Below, piece by piece: positions 37,649 through 48,350 of a stretch of 64,000 nucleotides of DNA. Made by a program: the position numbers and the translations under genes. The notes beneath the pieces were generated by a model. The model was not told where the DNA came from. It saw only the letters and a program-made list of their open reading frames with translations, and did no database searches. Within the stretch, counting starts at the first letter, position 1. Every line of letters starts with the position of its first letter. Origin of the DNA: Gemmatimonadaceae bacterium (lineage in GTDB: Bacteria; Gemmatimonadota; Gemmatimonadetes; Gemmatimonadales; Gemmatimonadaceae); assembly GCA_019637445.1 (NCBI GenBank), contig JAHBVS010000001.1:2143586-2207585 (forward strand), read 5' to 3'.

Positions 37649-38650
37649 ATGCCAGAGAGCGTGCTCAGCGCGATGGATGCGGCGGTGGTCGAGGCGGCCG
37701 TGGCCGTCGGATTCGACCGCGCGGCGCTGCTGCTCGCCTGGGGCGGTGACCCGGCCGTGCTCGCGGATCCGGATGCCCGTGTGCCGCTCAGCCAGCACCT
37801 CGCACTCTGGGCACATCTCTCGAGGGAGCCACGCGGCCTCGAGATCGGCGCACGGCTCGGCGTCTCAGGCATGGGCGTCGTGGGCTACGCGATGCAGCAC
37901 GAGGCTACCGTCCGCGAGGCACTGGCCTGGCTCGAGCGATTCCGTGCGGTGGTGCACCCGGGCGTGGTGCCGACGCTGTCGTTGCGCGACGCGCCGCAGG
38001 GCGCGCTGATGGTCCTGTCGCGGCCGGTGCCACCACCATTCGCGGCGCTGCGAGAGCCGGTCTACGCGCAGGCGGCCTCGGTGCTCTCCGTGCTGCGTAC
38101 GCTCGCGGGCGACGCAATTCGGGTTCGCTTCGTCGCGTATCCCCTGCCGCGCCCGACGAATCCCGAACGCCACGAGCGTTGGTTCGCGGCACCGGTGTCC
38201 TGGGGTGGGCCGATGCTGGAGATCGCCTTCGATGCGACGCTGTTGGATCGCCCGCTGCGGCGCGCGGATCCCCGCCTGCACGGGTACCTCGCGGCACGCG
38301 CCGCCGAACTGCTCGCCAAGCTGCCAGCGGAGGATGACACCTGCGGCCGCGTACGACACGAGATCGCGACGCTGCTTGCCCGTGGAGAGCCTCGGATCGG
38401 CGCGGTGGCGAGTCGCCTCGCCCTGTCGGCTCGCACGCTGAACCGCCGACTGGCGGACGCGGACACCAGCTTCTCGGCATTGCTGGCCGAGGTACGGCGC
38501 GCACGCGCGGAGATGCTGCTGCAGGACCGCTCGTTGAGTTGCTCTGAGATTGCCTTCCTCTTGGGGTACGCGGAACCGGCGGCGTTCACCCGGGCGTATC
38601 GGCGTTGGACGGGCCGCACGCCGCAGGCGGCACGCGCACTCCCGGGTTGA
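37649..38650 (+). CDS. AraC-family transcriptional regulator
   Basis: 333 residues. N-terminal arabinose-binding-like domain (OruR/ArgR type: VGFDRAALLLAWGGDPAVLADPDARVPL) and C-terminal AraC HTH: RIGAVASRLALSARTLNRRLAD and CSEIAFLLGYAEPAAFTRAYRRWTGRTPQAAR. The ATG at 37649 matches the family start. Divergent from the monooxygenase gene, its likely target. Confidence 0.86.
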   Translation: MPESVLSAMDAAVVEAAVAVGFDRAALLLAWGGDPAVLADPDARVPLSQHLALWAHLSREPRGLEIGARLGVSGMGVVGYAMQHEATVREALAWLERFRAVVHPGVVPTLSLRDAPQGALMVLSRPVPPPFAALREPVYAQAASVLSVLRTLAGDAIRVRFVAYPLPRPTNPERHERWFAAPVSWGGPMLEIAFDATLLDRPLRRADPRLHGYLAARAAELLAKLPAEDDTCGRVRHEIATLLARGEPRIGAVASRLALSARTLNRRLADADTSFSALLAEVRRARAEMLLQDRSLSCSEIAFLLGYAEPAAFTRAYRRWTGRTPQAARALPG

Positions 38651-38733
38651 GCCTTCGCTGACCCGGATTCGCGCTGTCGGGTCAAGTCGGCCCGGCCTAC
38701 ATTCTTCGCCGACCCTCCAACCCGCCCCCACGA

Positions 38734-40149
38734 ATGCCCAAGCTCGCCTCCATCGGGATCGTCTCCCTCGCGGCCGCTGCCGCGCTGTCCGCCTGCTCGC
38801 CGCGCGCGGCCGACCTTGCGATCCGCAACGTGACGGTGATCGATGCCGTGCACGGCGTGCGCGCCGGGCAGACGGTGGTCGTGGACAGCGGCCGCATCGT
38901 CGCCGTACAGGACGCCGGTGAGTCCGTGCGTGCCACGAATACGGTCGATGGCGCGGGACGTTACCTGATCCCGGGGCTCTGGGACTTCCACGTCCATCTC
39001 ACGTATGATCCGCGGCTCACAGCGGCGATGCCCGGCTTGTTCCTCAATCACGGCATCACAAGTGTCCGTGACACCGGCGGTGAGTTGCAGGCAGTGCTGG
39101 CGGCGGTGGCTCCCATGCGTGCTGACTCCGCGACGGCTCCCCGTGTGTTCTACGCAGGCCCGCTGCTGGATGGTGAGTACGTCGTCTACACGGGCGAGGG
39201 CCGTCCCGCGCTCGGCATCGCCAACCCCGACGTGGCGACCGCGCGCGCGAACATCGCGCGGCTGGCCGAGGCGGGCGTGGACTTCGTGAAGATCTATGAG
39301 ATGGTGAGCCCCGAGGTCTTCGAGGTGCTCGTCGCCGAAGCCCGCGCGCGCAACCTGCCGATCGACGGGCACGTGCCGCTGTCCATGCGCGCACGCGAAG
39401 TCGGGCCGCGCGTGCAGTCGCTGGAGCATCTGCGGAACATCGAGATGGACTGTGCGTCGAGGCCTGACGCGCTGTTGGCCGAGCGTCGGCGGCGGCTACG
39501 CAACACGGAGCGGGTGAACGGCTTTACGCTGCGCACCAGCTTGCACAACCTGCAGCGCCTGCCGGCGGTGGCGGCGTACAACGAGGCGGAGTGCGCACAG
39601 GTGCTGACCGCGATGGGCACTACGATCCAGGTGCCGACGCTGCGTCTCAATGCGCTCGGCATTCAGCCGCCGTTCACGCGCACGGATTGGCAGGCGACGC
39701 TCGACAAGCTTCCCCAAGACGTCGCGACAGAGTGGGCGACGGCCGGTCAACGCGCTACGCAGGCTGCTGGTCCCATGCGAGACAACACGTACGGCGAGTT
39801 CAGTCTGCACCTGGTGAAGCAGATGCACGACGCTGGCGTGCCGATTGGCGCGGGCACCGATACGCCGATCGGTTTTGCGGCGCCAGGATACAGTCTGCAC
39901 AACGAACTCGAGATGCTGGTGCGCGCGGGCTTGCCGCCGATCGAGGCGCTGCGCGCGGCCACGTTGCGGCCCGCCGAGTTCTTCGGCAAGGCCGGCGAGA
40001 TGGGAACTATCGCACCCGGGATGCTCGCCGACCTCGTGCTGCTGTCGGCGGATCCACTGGCCGACATCACGAACACCAAGCGCATCGAGGCCGTGGTGAC
40101 GAAGGGGCGGCTATTGGACCGCGCGGCCTTGACGGCGCTGGTTCGCTAG
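38734..40149 (+). CDS. Exported amidohydrolase family protein
   Basis: 471 residues. Lipobox-like LSAC near residue 21 suggests a lipoprotein. Metal-dependent amidohydrolase: DFHVHL (HxH metal pair), VDFVKIYEM with probable carboxylated Lys, PIDGHVPL, GAGTDTPIGF with catalytic Asp, and the imidazolonepropionase-type ending LADLVLLSADPLADITNT. Likely hydrolyses a peptide-like or cyclic amide substrate outside the cytoplasm. A -10-like TACATT is at 38698-38703. Confidence 0.85.
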   Translation: MPKLASIGIVSLAAAAALSACSPRAADLAIRNVTVIDAVHGVRAGQTVVVDSGRIVAVQDAGESVRATNTVDGAGRYLIPGLWDFHVHLTYDPRLTAAMPGLFLNHGITSVRDTGGELQAVLAAVAPMRADSATAPRVFYAGPLLDGEYVVYTGEGRPALGIANPDVATARANIARLAEAGVDFVKIYEMVSPEVFEVLVAEARARNLPIDGHVPLSMRAREVGPRVQSLEHLRNIEMDCASRPDALLAERRRRLRNTERVNGFTLRTSLHNLQRLPAVAAYNEAECAQVLTAMGTTIQVPTLRLNALGIQPPFTRTDWQATLDKLPQDVATEWATAGQRATQAAGPMRDNTYGEFSLHLVKQMHDAGVPIGAGTDTPIGFAAPGYSLHNELEMLVRAGLPPIEALRAATLRPAEFFGKAGEMGTIAPGMLADLVLLSADPLADITNTKRIEAVVTKGRLLDRAALTALVR

Positions 40150-40158
40150 TCGAAACGC

Positions 40159-40200
40159 AACGAGGGGCCCGCGCCGATGCCTCGGCGCGGGTCCCTCGTT
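40159..40200. terminator. Terminator hairpin
   Basis: 19-bp stem aacgaggggcccgcgccga (40159-40177) with tcggcgcgggtccctcgtt (40182-40200), one G-T wobble, followed by tca. Between the amidohydrolase and the convergent binding-protein gene; likely bidirectional. Confidence 0.85.
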
Positions 40201-40213
40201 TCACATCAGTCGA

Positions 40214-40648
40214 CTACTCGACCGTCAGTCGCTTCACGGACGCAGGCAGCGTCGCGCCGGCCGACACGTAGCCGATCGCGCCAGGGTTCGCAGCCACGAA
40301 GGAAATCACCGCGGCATCGTCGCGCTGCGTTGCCGGCGGCTCGTCCTTGCCGGCGAACACCTGCTGCAGCCAGTACTCCTCGATGTTCGCCACCGAGCGA
40401 CCGTGCACGCCGGTGCTGAACGCAGCGCGCGGGGCGGCCTCACGGCCGAGGTCCACGGGCGTGACACTGCCGCCCGCCGGCCAGCTCTTCTGCTGCTTGA
40501 GAAACATCTTCGACACAACGGCCTTGGGCGCGGACGACGCGGAGTTCCCCGCGTTCACGATGACCTGATAGCCCTGGCCTTCTGCAACCTGCGGCACGGC
40601 GAGCAAGAGCACGCCAAGCACCGCCAGGATCCTGCTGATCTTCAACAT
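40214..40648 (-). CDS. Small periplasmic PBP-like (PstS-like) protein
   Basis: 144 residues. Signal peptide, then a short one-lobe-like phosphate/substrate-binding protein segment: YQVIVNAGNSASS, VSKMFLKQQKSWPAGG, AAVISFVAANPGAIGYVS. About half the size of a full PstS. It follows the porin by 66 nt on the same strand, so probably co-transcribed with the chemoreceptor-porin genes. Confidence 0.72.
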   Translation of the reverse strand: MLKISRILAVLGVLLLAVPQVAEGQGYQVIVNAGNSASSAPKAVVSKMFLKQQKSWPAGGSVTPVDLGREAAPRAAFSTGVHGRSVANIEEYWLQQVFAGKDEPPATQRDDAAVISFVAANPGAIGYVSAGATLPASVKRLTVE

Positions 40649-40714
40649 CGGTCCCAGTCTCCGGGAAATGGTGGGGCGGGGCCGCGAGGCCCCGCCAACG
40701 GTGGTGGCGGCCGC

Positions 40715-41812
40715 TTAGAACGCGGTCGACAGGCTCAGGATGAAGTAGTTCGTCTTGGCGCCGGGCAGCGCCTGGCCCATGCCGTTGATCGGCGGTGTGG
40801 CGACGTCGAGCTGGTAGCCCTTGAACCAGTGGTGCTCGGCCTTGAGCAGCAGCTTCGGCGACACGCGGTACACGACACCGGCGGCCACATCATTGATGTT
40901 CTCGTACTCGACCGGTGCGGGCGTGGGGAGGTAGTGCAGGGTCATCGTGTTCGACTCCAGCTGCGCGTTGAGCCACAGCTTGGAGGTCACGCCGAAGCCG
41001 GCCTGCGCGTACCACGCGCCGTACTCGGTGCTCTTGTCGCCGGCGCCGTTGCGCGCCACGGCCAGCTCCCACTCGTAGCGCGCAAAGTAGCGGCTGCGCG
41101 AGAGGTCGACTGAGGCGGTCGCGATCTGCAGCGGCGTGCCCGAGCCCGCCGTGCGGCTGCGCACGATGTCGGTGTTGAAGCGCAGGCCGGAGATCGGCGT
41201 GCGCAGGCGCAGCTGGGCGCCGTGCGCATCGCGATGGCGATCGGTGAGCAGGTACGGGCCGCTGGCGTCGACCAGCTCGACCTTCATGTCATAGCCACCG
41301 CCGTAGACGGTGCCGGCGAGGTCGAAGCCGCCCAGCGCGAAATCGCGGTTCAGCGAGACGCCGTCGATGGTCTCGAGGCCCTCGGAGTAGAACGCCTTGG
41401 AGGCGCGGAAGAAGGGGAACAGTACGCCTACCTGACGCACCTCATTGTAGAGGCCGCGCGGCATCGGGATGCGGCCGACCTTCACCGTGTTGCCCGCCCA
41501 TTGCGTCTGGTAGAACGCCCAGTCGAGCGAGACATCGGGCTCCACCGTCTGCACTGCGGAATTTGCGAGGCGACGATGGCCGAGCTGCACGACCAGCGTA
41601 TTGTTGTCGCTCGGCGAGTACCGGAACTGCAGCGCCATCGCGCGATAGTCCGTCGTGCCAGCGTCATTGAGGCCGTAGATCGGCAGGCTCTTCGACTCGG
41701 CGAAGCCCTGCGTGAGGTAGCCGTAGATGGACAGACGGTCGGAGCTCTGGGCGTCCAGCGATCCGCCGGTGAGCACGGCGAGGAACGCCAGGCTCGCTGC
41801 GAACTTCTTCAT
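40715..41812 (-). CDS. Outer-membrane porin, internal start within the MCP frame
   Basis: 365 residues beginning at ATG 41812, preceded by the ribosome site aggaga about 8 nt upstream. It has its own signal peptide ([21 protein letters not shown]), so it can be exported independently. The mature part is beta-strand rich with alternating aromatic residues ([41 protein letters not shown]) and ends in Phe (LSLSTAF), the usual barrel-assembly signal. Probably a trimeric-porin-like channel; substrate unknown. Confidence 0.75.
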   Translation of the reverse strand: MKKFAASLAFLAVLTGGSLDAQSSDRLSIYGYLTQGFAESKSLPIYGLNDAGTTDYRAMALQFRYSPSDNNTLVVQLGHRRLANSAVQTVEPDVSLDWAFYQTQWAGNTVKVGRIPMPRGLYNEVRQVGVLFPFFRASKAFYSEGLETIDGVSLNRDFALGGFDLAGTVYGGGYDMKVELVDASGPYLLTDRHRDAHGAQLRLRTPISGLRFNTDIVRSRTAGSGTPLQIATASVDLSRSRYFARYEWELAVARNGAGDKSTEYGAWYAQAGFGVTSKLWLNAQLESNTMTLHYLPTPAPVEYENINDVAAGVVYRVSPKLLLKAEHHWFKGYQLDVATPPINGMGQALPGAKTNYFILSLSTAF

Positions 41813-43369
41813 CGTGTGGGTCTCCTGCTTGGTGTGGTTGGCCGCGCGACCGGACGTGGCCTGCGCACGGGGAGTGATGTCGCCGGACCGCGGCGACTCG
41901 GTGATGGACTCGCTGCCGAACGAGAATCGGCGCACGAGGGTCTGGAGTCCGGCGGCCACCTGCTCCAACCGGGTTGCGGCATCCTGCGTGGACTGCGCGC
42001 TCGCCGTCGTGTCCTGGGCGATGCGCGCTACATCGTCGATGTGGGTGGCGATGTCCGAGCTCTGGCGCGAGACCTCGGCCACCACACGGTTGATCTCCGA
42101 CGTCGAGGCCGTCTGTTCCTCGACGGCACCGGCGATGCTGGTCTGCACGCCGCTGATCTCCTCGATCGCGGACGTGATGCGGGCGATGGCGTCGACCGCC
42201 ACACCCGTCTCGCGCTGGATGCCCTCGACAGTCTCCCGGATGCTCTGGGTGGCCGACGCGGTGCCCTTCGCGAGTTCCTTCACTTCGTTCGCCACGACGG
42301 CGAAGCCCTTGCCGGCCTCACCAGCGCGGGCGGCTTCGATGGTCGCGTTCAGCGCCAGCAGGTTCGTCTGCTCGGCGATCGACGTGATCACCTTGATGAC
42401 CTGCCCGATCTGCACGCCGCTCTCGGCGAGCTGATCCATGATGGTCTTGGTCTCGTTGGCGAGCTGCACTGCCGAACGCGCGGCATCGGCCGCGGTGGTC
42501 GAGTTGCCGGAGACCTCGCGGATCCCGGAACCCAACTCCTCGGCGCTGCGCAGCACGTGATTGACGCGCTCGCTCACCTGCCGCGCTGCCTGCGAGACGT
42601 GCGTCGACTGGCTGGCGGTGGATGCCGCGTTCTGCTCCAGGGTCGCGCTGACGCCCGACAGCGAGTGTGACGATTCCGTGACCGATGTCGCCGAGCCGGC
42701 AATCTCGCGGACGATGCCGGCGATGGACGAGGCGGCCTCGTTGAAGGCGCTGGCGAGGTCGCCAAGCTCGTCCTCGCTGGTTACCTCCAGCCGCTGACCG
42801 AGGTCACCGTTGGCGAACTTCTGGAAGGAGCGCGACGCGGCCACGATCGGTGCGGCGATGCGACGCGCCAGCATCGAGGCGGCGAACCAGCCGAGCACCA
42901 GCGCGAACAGCGCAACGCCGACCGAGATCAGGTCCATCCGGCGCTGCGAAGCTCGGAGGCCGGCCTTGCTCGCGCCGACGATGACCTGCGCGGTGAGCGC
43001 GTCGGATTCAACATCCGCTGTGGCAACGACCAACGAATCCGCGGCCAGAAACTCGGGCGTCAACTCCACGCCTGAGGGTTGGCTCGCCATCGGCGATCCA
43101 TCGCGCATCAAGGCGACGAAACGGACGTCGTCGCGCGCGGTGGCGAACGCGAGCGCCTTCTGGACGCCGGCGAAGTTGCCCGAGCCAAGGCTGAGTGACA
43201 CGCCGAGAGAGACGGTCTCCGCGACCGACCCAACCTCGTGCTCAAATGCCGTGTTCAGCGCGCTGGACTGCTGGGCTCTATAGAACAGCAGGGTGGAGAT
43301 GGTGAACGCGGCCATGATGGCCGCGACCGTCCACGTGATCTTGGATGTAATGCTGCGACTGGCGTGCAT
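40715..43369 (-). CDS. Chemoreceptor (MCP) reading frame running without a stop into a porin
   Basis: The start is ATG 43369. Residues 12-29 form a first membrane helix ([18 protein letters not shown]), a small periplasmic sensor follows to about 155, then a second helix ([19 protein letters not shown]), HAMP, and the methyl-accepting domain with the invariant tip [19 protein letters not shown] and GFAVVANEV. No stop occurs at the end of the MCP domain (about codon 490). A ~30-residue linker leads in frame to [13 protein letters not shown], the signal peptide of an outer-membrane porin. Either the stop was lost, or the porin is made only from its own start. Confidence 0.82.
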   Translation of the reverse strand: MHASRSITSKITWTVAAIMAAFTISTLLFYRAQQSSALNTAFEHEVGSVAETVSLGVSLSLGSGNFAGVQKALAFATARDDVRFVALMRDGSPMASQPSGVELTPEFLAADSLVVATADVESDALTAQVIVGASKAGLRASQRRMDLISVGVALFALVLGWFAASMLARRIAAPIVAASRSFQKFANGDLGQRLEVTSEDELGDLASAFNEAASSIAGIVREIAGSATSVTESSHSLSGVSATLEQNAASTASQSTHVSQAARQVSERVNHVLRSAEELGSGIREVSGNSTTAADAARSAVQLANETKTIMDQLAESGVQIGQVIKVITSIAEQTNLLALNATIEAARAGEAGKGFAVVANEVKELAKGTASATQSIRETVEGIQRETGVAVDAIARITSAIEEISGVQTSIAGAVEEQTASTSEINRVVAEVSRQSSDIATHIDDVARIAQDTTASAQSTQDAATRLEQVAAGLQTLVRRFSFGSESITESPRSGDITPRAQATSGRAANHTKQETHTMKKFAASLAFLAVLTGGSLDAQSSDRLSIYGYLTQGFAESKSLPIYGLNDAGTTDYRAMALQFRYSPSDNNTLVVQLGHRRLANSAVQTVEPDVSLDWAFYQTQWAGNTVKVGRIPMPRGLYNEVRQVGVLFPFFRASKAFYSEGLETIDGVSLNRDFALGGFDLAGTVYGGGYDMKVELVDASGPYLLTDRHRDAHGAQLRLRTPISGLRFNTDIVRSRTAGSGTPLQIATASVDLSRSRYFARYEWELAVARNGAGDKSTEYGAWYAQAGFGVTSKLWLNAQLESNTMTLHYLPTPAPVEYENINDVAAGVVYRVSPKLLLKAEHHWFKGYQLDVATPPINGMGQALPGAKTNYFILSLSTAF

Positions 43370-43397
43370 TGGGCGAGATTCAGGTGGTAGGTGCAAC

Positions 43398-43420
43398 TGA
43401 CGTGTGGCTACATCACGTCA
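43398..43420. promoter_or_regulatory. Operator-like inverted repeat upstream of the chemoreceptor
   Basis: tgacgtg (43398-43404) and cacgtca (43414-43420), a perfect 7-bp dyad with a 9-nt spacer, about 30 nt before the MCP start. Also nested near cacacc/gtgtgg sequence at 43420-43452. No convincing -35/-10 pair was found in 43370-43610. Confidence 0.3.
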
Positions 43421-43610
43421 CACCACAGAGTCTCGGCCAAGTCGTTGTGTGGCTTTAGCCTAGGCGATGGGAATCTCCTGCCGATATGCGCGTTCGCGAG
43501 GGTTCAAGATTGCCGAAGAGGGAATATCCTGTCGTTCTTCGGCAGCATCTTCCGATTCGCGGTGCGGTAACGATGGATCGTTGCGCGAAAGCCCGCCGTG
43601 GGAGCGGGCA

Positions 43611-43922
43611 TCACTCCCACGGCGAGTCCTTCTCGCGCTCCTCGTCGAGCGCCTTGTAGAACGCGCGCACCATCGCACGCGTCTTGGGCGACGAGGTCCG
43701 TACGACGCGGATGTCCTTCGACCGCACGGTGTAGACGGTGCCCGCGATGTCGCGGAACGTGATCCACCGCGGCGTCCACAGACGCTGCAGCTGCGTGATG
43801 ACGCGCGCCGCCATCCAGCCGTAGACGGGCACGTACTCGTTGCAGGTCTCGATGACCGCGTAGGTGTCCACGGGCGCGCGCGGAGGCCCGCGCTCGTAGG
43901 TGTTGGTGATACGGTTGACCAT
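43611..43922 (-). CDS. Hypothetical protein
   Basis: 103 residues, no signal or membrane segment. Basic and aromatic-rich (WMAARVITQLQRLWTPRWITF), with a beta-hairpin-like segment FRDIAGTVYTVRSKDIRVVR and an acidic C-terminal helix. I do not recognise the family. A promoter at 44156-44184 lies 230 nt upstream. Confidence 0.5.
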   Translation of the reverse strand: MVNRITNTYERGPPRAPVDTYAVIETCNEYVPVYGWMAARVITQLQRLWTPRWITFRDIAGTVYTVRSKDIRVVRTSSPKTRAMVRAFYKALDEEREKDSPWE

Positions 43923-44155
43923 GGGAATCCCGGCCTGAAGAGGGTGGGTCGGCCGGCCGGATGCAGAACGCCCCGCCGGCGACGAGTGCGCAGGCGGGGC
44001 GTGTGCACGCTCCGAAGAGCGGGAGCGACAACGCGTCAGTGCGTGGCCAAGCTCCCGGTCCCTGCGCCGGATGGCTGTCGATCGAATCGACCGATTGGGT
44101 TGTGGAGGCGTGCGGTCATAGGAAGATCTTGGTGCGCCGTCAGTGGCGGACGCGA

Positions 44156-44184
44156 AGGGTAAGGGGACCTGGCGACGAGGTCAA
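44156..44184 (-). promoter_or_regulatory. Sigma70-type promoter
   Basis: Minus strand TTGACC (44184-44179), 17-nt spacer, TACCCT (44161-44156). Start near 44149. The transcript would run through a 27-codon ORF (44119-44036) and a 10-bp hairpin (43968-43977 with 43993-44002) before the 43611-43922 gene. The 43923-44148 gap has no other supported gene. Confidence 0.45.
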
Positions 44185-44205
44185 GCGCTCGGCGTGAACA
44201 AGTCG

Positions 44206-44367
44206 CTACGCACCGTAGTCCCGCGCGATGCGCGCACCGACCCACATCCCGACCCCGAACCCGACCATGCTCAACATGAAGCTGGTCATGATTCCCACGC
44301 CGCTGCCCATCCACCATCCGAGGGCAGAGCCGAGCGTCGTGCCGATCAATACGAGTAGCTTCTTCAC
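44206..44367 (-). CDS. Very small Gly-rich membrane protein
   Basis: 53 residues from GTG 44367: a hydrophobic, Gly-rich chain (KKLLVLIGTTLGSALGWWMG, then MVGFGVGMWVGARIARDYGA) forming two short helices. The GTG overlaps the stop of the upstream 86-residue gene by 4 nt (GTGA), strong evidence for a real coupled gene. Function unknown. Confidence 0.7.
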   Translation of the reverse strand: MKKLLVLIGTTLGSALGWWMGSGVGIMTSFMLSMVGFGVGMWVGARIARDYGA

Positions 44368-44624
44368 GGGGCCTCGGTCCTGTGGGTGTCACCACGAATA
44401 TGTCGCGGTCCGAGCCAACGCGGGACCTTGGCTACGTGCGCTGCCCACGCCTTGCCGTGCCGCCGCGCAAGCATCAGGAAATCCCACACGCACCAGAGGA
44501 GGATCGCGAGCCCGAGTGCCAACGCCCGCCAGCAGGCGAGCGCCAATGGAAGCTGTTGTGGTAGCTGGCCGCTCACCCGCGCAACGTCTCCGGTGACAAT
44601 CTCGCGCACCCGACGGGTAGTCAA
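44364..44624 (-). CDS. Small single-helix membrane protein
   Basis: 86 residues. An N-terminal amphipathic part, one membrane helix around residues 28-50 (CWRALALGLAILLWCVWDFL) and a basic C-terminus (RRHGKAWAAHVAKVPRWLG). Coupled to the 53-residue gene. Family not recognised. Confidence 0.62.
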   Translation of the reverse strand: MTTRRVREIVTGDVARVSGQLPQQLPLALACWRALALGLAILLWCVWDFLMLARRHGKAWAAHVAKVPRWLGPRHIRGDTHRTEAP

Positions 44625-44670
44625 GTCACGACGGACTATTCCCTGCTACCGGATGAGCGGGAGATTGTCG

Positions 44671-45081
44671 ATGAGCGATCCAATCGGTGTCCCATCTCGA
44701 GCGCCCCACGCGCGAATCGAGCGTGTGATCGCGTCGTCACGGCGCCTCACGTGCACGCTGGCTGTGGCCCTCGCCGCCTGCGGCGACGGAAACATCGGCG
44801 GCGGCTCGGGGTCGCCAACCGGCCCGCCGGCAGATCCCAACGCGGTCAGCGTGGGCAACAACTTCTTCTCACCGACGAGTCGAACGGTCGCGGTAGGGAC
44901 GACCGTGACCTGGACCTGGATGGCCGGGGCCTCAACGCACAACGTCACCTTCTCTGACGGCCCCACGTCACCGAACCAGGCCTCCGGCACCTATCAACGG
45001 CAGTTCCCGTCCACCGGAACATTCACGTACCTCTGCAGCATCCACGGTGCCTCGATGTCCGGCACGGTGGTCGTGGAGTGA
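44671..45081 (+). CDS. Cupredoxin-domain lipoprotein (plastocyanin-like)
   Basis: About 136 residues. Lipobox LAAC after a basic/hydrophobic signal, then Gly/Ser linker, then a cupredoxin fold. Type 1 copper ligands are visible: His in GASTHNVTF, and Cys, His, Met in YLCSIHGASMSG. Probably an electron carrier or copper-binding periplasmic protein. The ATG at 44671 has a gggag ribosome site 7 nt upstream; a GTG at 44725 would give a more compact signal peptide. Confidence 0.82.
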   Translation: MSDPIGVPSRAPHARIERVIASSRRLTCTLAVALAACGDGNIGGGSGSPTGPPADPNAVSVGNNFFSPTSRTVAVGTTVTWTWMAGASTHNVTFSDGPTSPNQASGTYQRQFPSTGTFTYLCSIHGASMSGTVVVE

Positions 45082-45112
45082 GGCCGCGCTCGGTGCGGCG
45101 ACGTGTCGCGCG

Positions 45113-45679
45113 CTAGGCGAGTTCCTTCAACGCCTCCGCATAGCCAACGCCGGCGGCCATCCGCTGATACACGTGCCCGATCACCTCAGGGCTCGCCAGC
45201 AGGAACCGGCAGCGCTCCGCGCCAACCGAGCGGCACTCGACCTCCAGGCACTGCATCGGTCCGCCCGCCACGCGCCCGAACACGTCGGCCAGCATCCCCA
45301 CCGTGTAGTAACAGCTCGGATACGGCATCTTCGCGGCCGGATCGGCCTCGGCCCAATCGGAGGAGTCGAACGCCACCGCGGCATCGCCGATGGGCTCGAG
45401 CGAGACGCCGCCCCAGCCGGTGTCCGCGAAGAATCGCGCGGCCGCAACCTGGAACTGTGAGTACGCCAGCGTCTCCGGCGCGCCGACGCCGTTGGCGGCG
45501 CACCAGTCACGCATCGCCGCGAGCACGGACTCGCCGCCGGCGTAGCCCGCCTCCTGCAGCACGGTCGCGAAGCCATCGCCCATGTCGCGGACCAGCGAGG
45601 CACGCAGCGTCGTCAGCGACGCGCGCGGAATGGCAGACAGGGCAGAGGTCCCAAGGGCGAACGGCATCAGTCGCTCCAC
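45113..45679 (-). CDS. V4R-domain protein
   Basis: 188 residues. The C-terminal 60 residues match the 4-vinyl reductase (V4R) small-molecule-binding domain: GPMQCLEVECRSVGAERCRFLLASPEVIGHVY. The N-terminal helical part is unassigned. V4R domains bind hydrophobic ligands or metal (family knowledge). Encoded just downstream of ligA. Confidence 0.72.
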   Translation of the reverse strand: MERLMPFALGTSALSAIPRASLTTLRASLVRDMGDGFATVLQEAGYAGGESVLAAMRDWCAANGVGAPETLAYSQFQVAAARFFADTGWGGVSLEPIGDAAVAFDSSDWAEADPAAKMPYPSCYYTVGMLADVFGRVAGGPMQCLEVECRSVGAERCRFLLASPEVIGHVYQRMAAGVGYAEALKELA

Positions 45680-45697
45680 GAATTCACGGTACGCATC

Positions 45698-48267
<2,570 letters not shown>

Positions 48268-48295
48268 CTGGATGGACTCCTGGCGCGTCGCGCCG

Positions 48296-48324
48296 TTGAT
48301 TTAGGGAGTACAGAGGAATCTAAC
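48296..48324 (+). promoter_or_regulatory. Sigma70-type promoter of the phosphorylase gene
   Basis: TTGATT (48296-48301), 17-nt spacer, TCTAAC (48319-48324); the start would be near 48331, about 20 nt before ATG 48351. The ribosome site ggggag (48339-48344 region) is present. Confidence 0.45.
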
Positions 48325-48350
48325 GCCGCGCTGGGGCAGGGGAGCCGGGC

